Source: Deltaproteobacteria bacterium (GTDB lineage: Bacteria > Desulfobacterota > Dissulfuribacteria > Dissulfuribacterales > UBA3076). Taken from it: a stretch of 10,967 bases of DNA. This document shows, in pieces, positions 7,167 through 10,967 of this stretch. The number at the start of each line of letters is the position of its first letter. Within the stretch, counting starts at the first letter, position 1. Under the pieces are notes generated by a model. The model did not search any database, was not told the origin of the DNA, and worked only from the letters and a program-made list of their open reading frames with translations. Position numbers and translations under genes: made by a program. The DNA lies in the NCBI GenBank assembly GCA_013138705.1, contig WTCF01000167.1, positions 1 to 10,967 of the forward strand, read 5' to 3'.

Positions 7167-8195
7167 ATGGAAAGAGATCTCATCGCTAAAATACAACGTC
7201 TTGCGGGAGCACCAATAAAGGACCCCTCTGTATTGGTGAGCATAGGCGATGACTGCGCCGTGGTAGCCCCAAGTCCTGATCGCCATCTAATAATCACCAC
7301 CGACACACTTGTTGAGTCAATTCACTTTGACCTTGACTATTTTGATCCATGGCACCTGGGTAGAAAGACAGCGGCGGTTAATTTGAGCGATGCAGGGGCT
7401 ATGGGGGGAAATCCCCGCTGGGCCTTTCTAAACCTGGCTGTGCGTCCGGGAATGACTGACAGGTTTTGGGACAGTTTCTCTAAAGGACTGCTATCACGAC
7501 TATCCGAATATGGAGTAAGCCTGGTCGGAGGAGATACTGTAAGTACCCCGGACCGGCTCTCACTCAGCCTCACCTTGATTGGAGAAGTAAAAAAGGGTAA
7601 ATGGCTAAGCCGTGGTCGTGCACAGCCTGACGACCTGATCTACTGTTCTGGTTATCTTGGAGAGTCTGCCGCCGGGCTTGAGTTATTAAGGAAATATAAA
7701 GAAAATAGAAGTCCCTTCAGAGATCGAAAAGGGGCACATGGGATCTCAAGGGCTGTTCTAAAACGTCTTGTAAACAAACATCTGGACCCTGAGCCCCGTG
7801 TGACGCTGGGACAGGCTCTGGTTGCAAACGGCATGGTTCAAACTGCCATAGACGTCTCTGACGGCATTGCCACAGATCTTGCCCATATATGTAAAAACAG
7901 CAGAGTCGGCGCCGAAGTCCGGGCAAGGGAAATGCCGGTTTCCAGGGCCTTAAAAAGAACCTCATGGATTTTGGGAATATTGCCCTTAAATCTTGCCCTT
8001 ACAGGAGGTGAAGATTTTGAGCTCTTGTGGACCGTGTCAGAAAAAAATGAGTCTGAAGTACGAAAAATTGCCGCAAAGATTCTTGGGTATAGACCGTTCC
8101 GAATTGGAAAGATAGTACAAGGTGATAGGGTAATTTTAAAAACGTCTCAAGGCTCAAAAGACATTACATATCAGGGTTATGAACACTATACTTGA
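7167..8195 (+). CDS. thiL: Thiamine-monophosphate kinase
   Basis: ThiL phosphorylates thiamine monophosphate to the active cofactor thiamine diphosphate, the last step of the pathway. It belongs to the ATP-binding PurM-like superfamily. The 342 residues fit. The N-terminal half has IGDDCAVV at 26-33, TTDTLVESIHF at 44-54 and AVNLSDAGAMGG at 70-81, which supply Mg-ATP and substrate ligands. GGDTVS at 121-126 follows. The C-terminal half has DVSDGIATDLAHI at 229-241 and TGGEDFELL at 279-287. The ATG lies 14 nt after the ndk stop, with a purine stretch (AAGAAAAAA) in place of a strong Shine-Dalgarno site. Close spacing implies co-transcription with ndk. The TGA stop is in the same frame as the following methyltransferase gene. 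Confidence 0.96.
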   Translation: MERDLIAKIQRLAGAPIKDPSVLVSIGDDCAVVAPSPDRHLIITTDTLVESIHFDLDYFDPWHLGRKTAAVNLSDAGAMGGNPRWAFLNLAVRPGMTDRFWDSFSKGLLSRLSEYGVSLVGGDTVSTPDRLSLSLTLIGEVKKGKWLSRGRAQPDDLIYCSGYLGESAAGLELLRKYKENRSPFRDRKGAHGISRAVLKRLVNKHLDPEPRVTLGQALVANGMVQTAIDVSDGIATDLAHICKNSRVGAEVRAREMPVSRALKRTSWILGILPLNLALTGGEDFELLWTVSEKNESEVRKIAAKILGYRPFRIGKIVQGDRVILKTSQGSKDITYQGYEHYT

Positions 8196-8255
8196 GGCTC
8201 TATTGATTCTTATTCTAACACCCGAACCCGGATAAACCGGTCAAACTCAATTAGC

Positions 8256-8714
8256 TTGAAAATCTTCTACCTGCAAATACTCAATCACACTTTGAAGGTC
8301 CAGGGACAGTGGGAAAACGGCTTTCTTGTTCGCATCAAGCTCGATTTCGCCGGCAAGCCGGAAGATTGGGCGTCTTCGCCCCTTGCCCATAAATTCAGAG
8401 GAGTCCTTGAAGAAAAGTTAAACAGGTCATCAATACCCTTTAAGGCAAAAGGAACAGCTTTTCAAAAAAGAGTATGGGATGCCACCTGTCGTATTCCCTT
8501 TGGATGGCTGATGTCATATAGTGAGATGGCTTCTGAAGTCGGTTGCGGTTCGCCCAGGGCAGTGGGACAGGCCCTCAAGTATAATCCGCTGCCCATTATT
8601 ATACCCTGTCATAGAGTGGTCGGGAAAAGGGGAAACCTTGTTGGCTTTTCATGTGGCCTGGAGATCAAAGCACTTTTACTGCAATTTGAAGCAAATAAAA
8701 AAAATTGCCGATAG
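8256..8714 (+). CDS. ogt: Methylated-DNA-protein cysteine methyltransferase (Ogt/MGMT type)
   Basis: This suicide repair protein removes alkyl groups from O6-alkylguanine (and O4-alkylthymine) in DNA by moving them to its own cysteine. The acceptor Cys118 is in IIPCHRVVG, the family active site. FQKRVWDATCRIPFG at 69-83, SYSEMA at 87-92, and the GSPRAVGQA helix at 98-106 with the arginine finger R101 make up the DNA-binding domain. FSCGLEIK at 131-138 is the usual C-terminal motif. The first about 60 residues look like the variable RNase H-like N-terminal domain. At 152 residues it is slightly short for Ogt. The start is a TTG with no good ribosome-binding site. No ATG or GTG lies in frame back to the thiL stop at 8195, so a weak or coupled start is likely. 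The fold resembles Ogt rather than Ada, which has extra domains. Confidence 0.93.
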   Translation: MKIFYLQILNHTLKVQGQWENGFLVRIKLDFAGKPEDWASSPLAHKFRGVLEEKLNRSSIPFKAKGTAFQKRVWDATCRIPFGWLMSYSEMASEVGCGSPRAVGQALKYNPLPIIIPCHRVVGKRGNLVGFSCGLEIKALLLQFEANKKNCR

Positions 8715-8756
8715 AAATAACCGGTAATCTTTACATAATTTGGGGGAACGGCCAAC

Positions 8757-9857
8757 ATGTTAGATGAATTTGAAACACCTCAGCCCAAGCTGATTGCTCA
8801 CATCCTGGAGATAATTAATAGCGCTATCCTTGTGGTGGACACCCGTGACCGCATAGTATTTGCCAACAGCAAGGCCGTGATGATGTTCAAGGCGGAGAAA
8901 AAAGAACTTGAGGGCAGTCCCCTGGCTGAAATCTTTATGTTAGGAGACCGGGAAGTGCTTCTCCCCAACATTCTTAAAATAACCCGCTCCCAAGGTGAAT
9001 TCGAAGGAGAGGCCATGCTCCACAGGCCGAAAGGCTCCAGATTCATGGGGCTTCTGTCAGCCTCATCCTGGCAATGGGAACAAGGCGTGGGAGTGGTCAT
9101 AACAATCCATGACATAACCAAGCTCAAGAACATTGAGTGGGAACTAAGAAGGTCAGAGCGCATGATCTTTCTGGGGCGGATGTTGAACGATATCAGCCAC
9201 CAGATCCGAAATCCGGTACTAACAATCGGGGGATTTTCAAGACGCCTTGCCAGAACGGATCTCCCAAGGCCTGAACATATTCAAGCCATCATGGACGAAT
9301 CAGCACGCCTGGAACTCTTGCTGAACACTCTCAATGAATTTATCCAACTGGATAGACCGAAATTAGAGCCTTATTCTGTTAAATACTTGATCGAGAATAT
9401 TGAGTCCCATCTGATGAACCTTGCCGAAGACCATGGGGCAAAGTGGATCTCCAAAATTTCTTCTTCTTTTCCGAATGAGAGAGTTCTGGCGGATCCCAAG
9501 ATATTTATCTGGGCACTTGAGGCAATCGTCATCAATGCCTGTGATGCCTATGAGCGTGAAGACATGGAGAAGATTATAGAGTTCCGGGTAGAACCAATAG
9601 ACGACAGTCCCATGGCCTGTGCCTTCTGCATAAAGGATAGGGGTTCAGGAATAAAACCCTCGGCACTCCCAAATGTCTTCAGCCCTTTTTTCACCACCAA
9701 GACCGGACACATAGGTATGGGGCTTACCTTTGCCCACAGGATAATGGAGGAGCAAACCGGGGATATAGCTATCAAGTCATCACCGGGTGAGGGTACTACC
9801 CTGAGCCTCTATCTGTCAAAAGACAGAAGAAGGGAGATAAGGACCAAAAAAATCTAG
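8757..9857 (+). CDS. Cytoplasmic PAS-domain sensor histidine kinase
   Basis: This is a two-component sensor kinase that autophosphorylates a histidine and passes the phosphate to a response regulator. A PAS domain covers about residues 12-125 (AILVVDTRDRIVFANSKAV, then VVITIHDITKLK). The HisKA dimerisation domain has the phosphoacceptor His148 in NDISHQIRNPVLTIGG. The catalytic domain has the N box around Asn260 (INACDAY), the D box DRGSGI at 294-299, the F box FSPFFTTK at 308-315 and GHIGMGLTFAHRIM at 317-330. No membrane segment or signal peptide is seen, so it should sense an internal signal, which cannot be deduced. GGGGGA at 8742-8747 precedes the ATG at 9-nt spacing. It lies 42 nt after ogt on the same strand. 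No response regulator is in the window. Its stop overlaps that of aroB by 4 bp. Confidence 0.95.
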   Translation: MLDEFETPQPKLIAHILEIINSAILVVDTRDRIVFANSKAVMMFKAEKKELEGSPLAEIFMLGDREVLLPNILKITRSQGEFEGEAMLHRPKGSRFMGLLSASSWQWEQGVGVVITIHDITKLKNIEWELRRSERMIFLGRMLNDISHQIRNPVLTIGGFSRRLARTDLPRPEHIQAIMDESARLELLLNTLNEFIQLDRPKLEPYSVKYLIENIESHLMNLAEDHGAKWISKISSSFPNERVLADPKIFIWALEAIVINACDAYEREDMEKIIEFRVEPIDDSPMACAFCIKDRGSGIKPSALPNVFSPFFTTKTGHIGMGLTFAHRIMEEQTGDIAIKSSPGEGTTLSLYLSKDRRREIRTKKI

Positions 9858-10967
9858 CCCCGTGAGGCCTCAATAGCCACTGCCAGTTCCTCTCTACTAA
9901 CATCATCCGTTATAAGAATTTGACCAATTCCGCGACTCAGGACAAAGTGAGGTCGCCCTGACTTTGCCTTTTTGTCATGCTGAAGGAGATCCATCAGCTC
10001 GTCTGCAGAGAGGTTTGCCGGAATCGCCTTGGGAAGACTTAACCTGTCCAGAAGCCTGCACAGCCTCTCAAGGTCCCCCTCGGGCATTAAACCCTTTGCT
10101 ACAGAGATCCTTGAAACCACCACCATACCCATGGAAACCGCCTCCCCGTGAGGGATCTGATAGTGTGCTGCGGCCTCCACCGCATGGCCCACGGTGTGAC
10201 CAAAGTTAAGGATACGCCTCAGATCTCCTTCGCGCTCATCAGCAGACACCACATCAGCCTTTATGGAACAAGAGCTGAAGACTATGTGAGCTGTGACATG
10301 TGGCTCAAGATTTATTACATCCCGCCACTTCTCCTCCAGGAAATCAAACAGCTCCGGGCTTTGGATCATTCCATACTTCACTACTTCAGCAAGACCATTT
10401 CTGATCTCAGCCTTGGGCAGAGAAGTCAACACCCCTATGTCCGCATAGACTCGTCCGGGCTGATAAAAGGTCCCGAGGAGATTTTTCCCCTCAGGCAGGT
10501 CAACTCCTGTCTTTCCTCCTACTGAGCTGTCTACCTGGGCAAGGAGTGTCGTAGGAATCTGCACAAGCGGGACACCCCTCATATAGATGGAGGCAAGAAA
10601 CCCTGCTACATCTCCAACCACTCCGCCACCCAGGGCCAGTATGGCAGTCTGCCTATCTGCACCCAGGTCTATCATTCTGCGGGCGAGATTCACTACGGTA
10701 TCCATATTTTTTGATTCCTCGCCTGCTGCAAAGGACAACAACTCAACCTTGATTCCGCCCTGGCCCAGCAACTTGATGATATCCGCCCCAAGGTAGTTCT
10801 CTACATTTGAATCCGTGATAATTATGTATCGCGGAGCAGACAAATTCGACTTGAGATCCTCTCCCAACTCTGTCAAAAGCCCCGGACCTATGAGAATATC
10901 ATAGGTATTGGCTCCCAAAGGTACTGTTACAGTGTGCCAGACATGTTGAATATCCTCAGAATACTCA
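9854..10967 (-). CDS. aroB: 3-dehydroquinate synthase (5' end beyond the right edge)
   Basis: AroB makes 3-dehydroquinate from DAHP, the second step of the shikimate pathway, using NAD and a divalent metal. The NAD-binding segment ALGGGVVGDVAGFLAS and the IPTTLLAQVDSSVGGKTGVD loop are intact. The metal ligands are the Glu of RNGLAEVVKYG, the first His of NFGHTVGHA and the His of PHGEAVSMG, at family spacing. A TTG at 10916-10918 could be read as the start. However, the frame stays open for 16 more codons to the window edge and encodes HTVTVP just before LGANTYDILIG, which matches the normal AroB N-terminus (TVxLGxRSYxI). The true start is therefore upstream, most likely outside the window. 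The 3' end shares CTAG with the convergent histidine kinase gene. Confidence 0.96.
   Translation of the reverse strand, partial: EYSEDIQHVWHTVTVPLGANTYDILIGPGLLTELGEDLKSNLSAPRYIIITDSNVENYLGADIIKLLGQGGIKVELLSFAAGEESKNMDTVVNLARRMIDLGADRQTAILALGGGVVGDVAGFLASIYMRGVPLVQIPTTLLAQVDSSVGGKTGVDLPEGKNLLGTFYQPGRVYADIGVLTSLPKAEIRNGLAEVVKYGMIQSPELFDFLEEKWRDVINLEPHVTAHIVFSSCSIKADVVSADEREGDLRRILNFGHTVGHAVEAAAHYQIPHGEAVSMGMVVVSRISVAKGLMPEGDLERLCRLLDRLSLPKAIPANLSADELMDLLQHDKKAKSGRPHFVLSRGIGQILITDDVSREELAVAIEASRG

Overview
The window looks like ordinary chromosome from a Gram-negative bacterium of moderate G+C. The gene content and protein styles suggest a Desulfobacterota (deltaproteobacterial) or related lineage, but that placement is inferred from protein flavour and synteny, with no search behind it.

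The left half (1-6009) reads leftward. In transcription order it holds trigger factor (tig), clpP, clpX and lon, then the first 38 codons of a secreted ComEA-type helix-hairpin-helix protein that leaves the window at base 1. tig-clpP-clpX is tightly coupled: TAA is followed directly by ATG, then there is an 8-nt overlap. lon lies 190 bp further on, behind a repeat-filled gap. Together these genes handle nascent-chain folding (trigger factor) and ATP-dependent proteolysis (ClpXP, Lon).

The middle (6010-6735) is about 0.7 kb without a protein gene. It holds a leftward tRNA-Leu(UAG) with its own promoter, an encoded CCA and a likely terminator, a possible promoter for tig, and several inverted and direct repeats.

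The right half (6736-9857) reads rightward: ndk (nucleoside diphosphate kinase), thiL (thiamine-monophosphate kinase), an Ogt-type O6-alkylguanine-DNA methyltransferase with a TTG start, and a soluble PAS-domain sensor histidine kinase. The kinase converges on aroB (3-dehydroquinate synthase, leftward), and the two genes share the four bases CTAG for their stop codons. aroB is open to the right edge, so its true start is probably outside the window.

I found no undescribed multigene system, mobile element, CRISPR array or defence locus. The least ordinary signal is in the gaps. Three of them carry short tandem units (7-mers or 9-10-mers), most arranged as two facing arms able to form a hairpin. 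The families differ in sequence but share this build, and one copy supplies the clpX stop codon.
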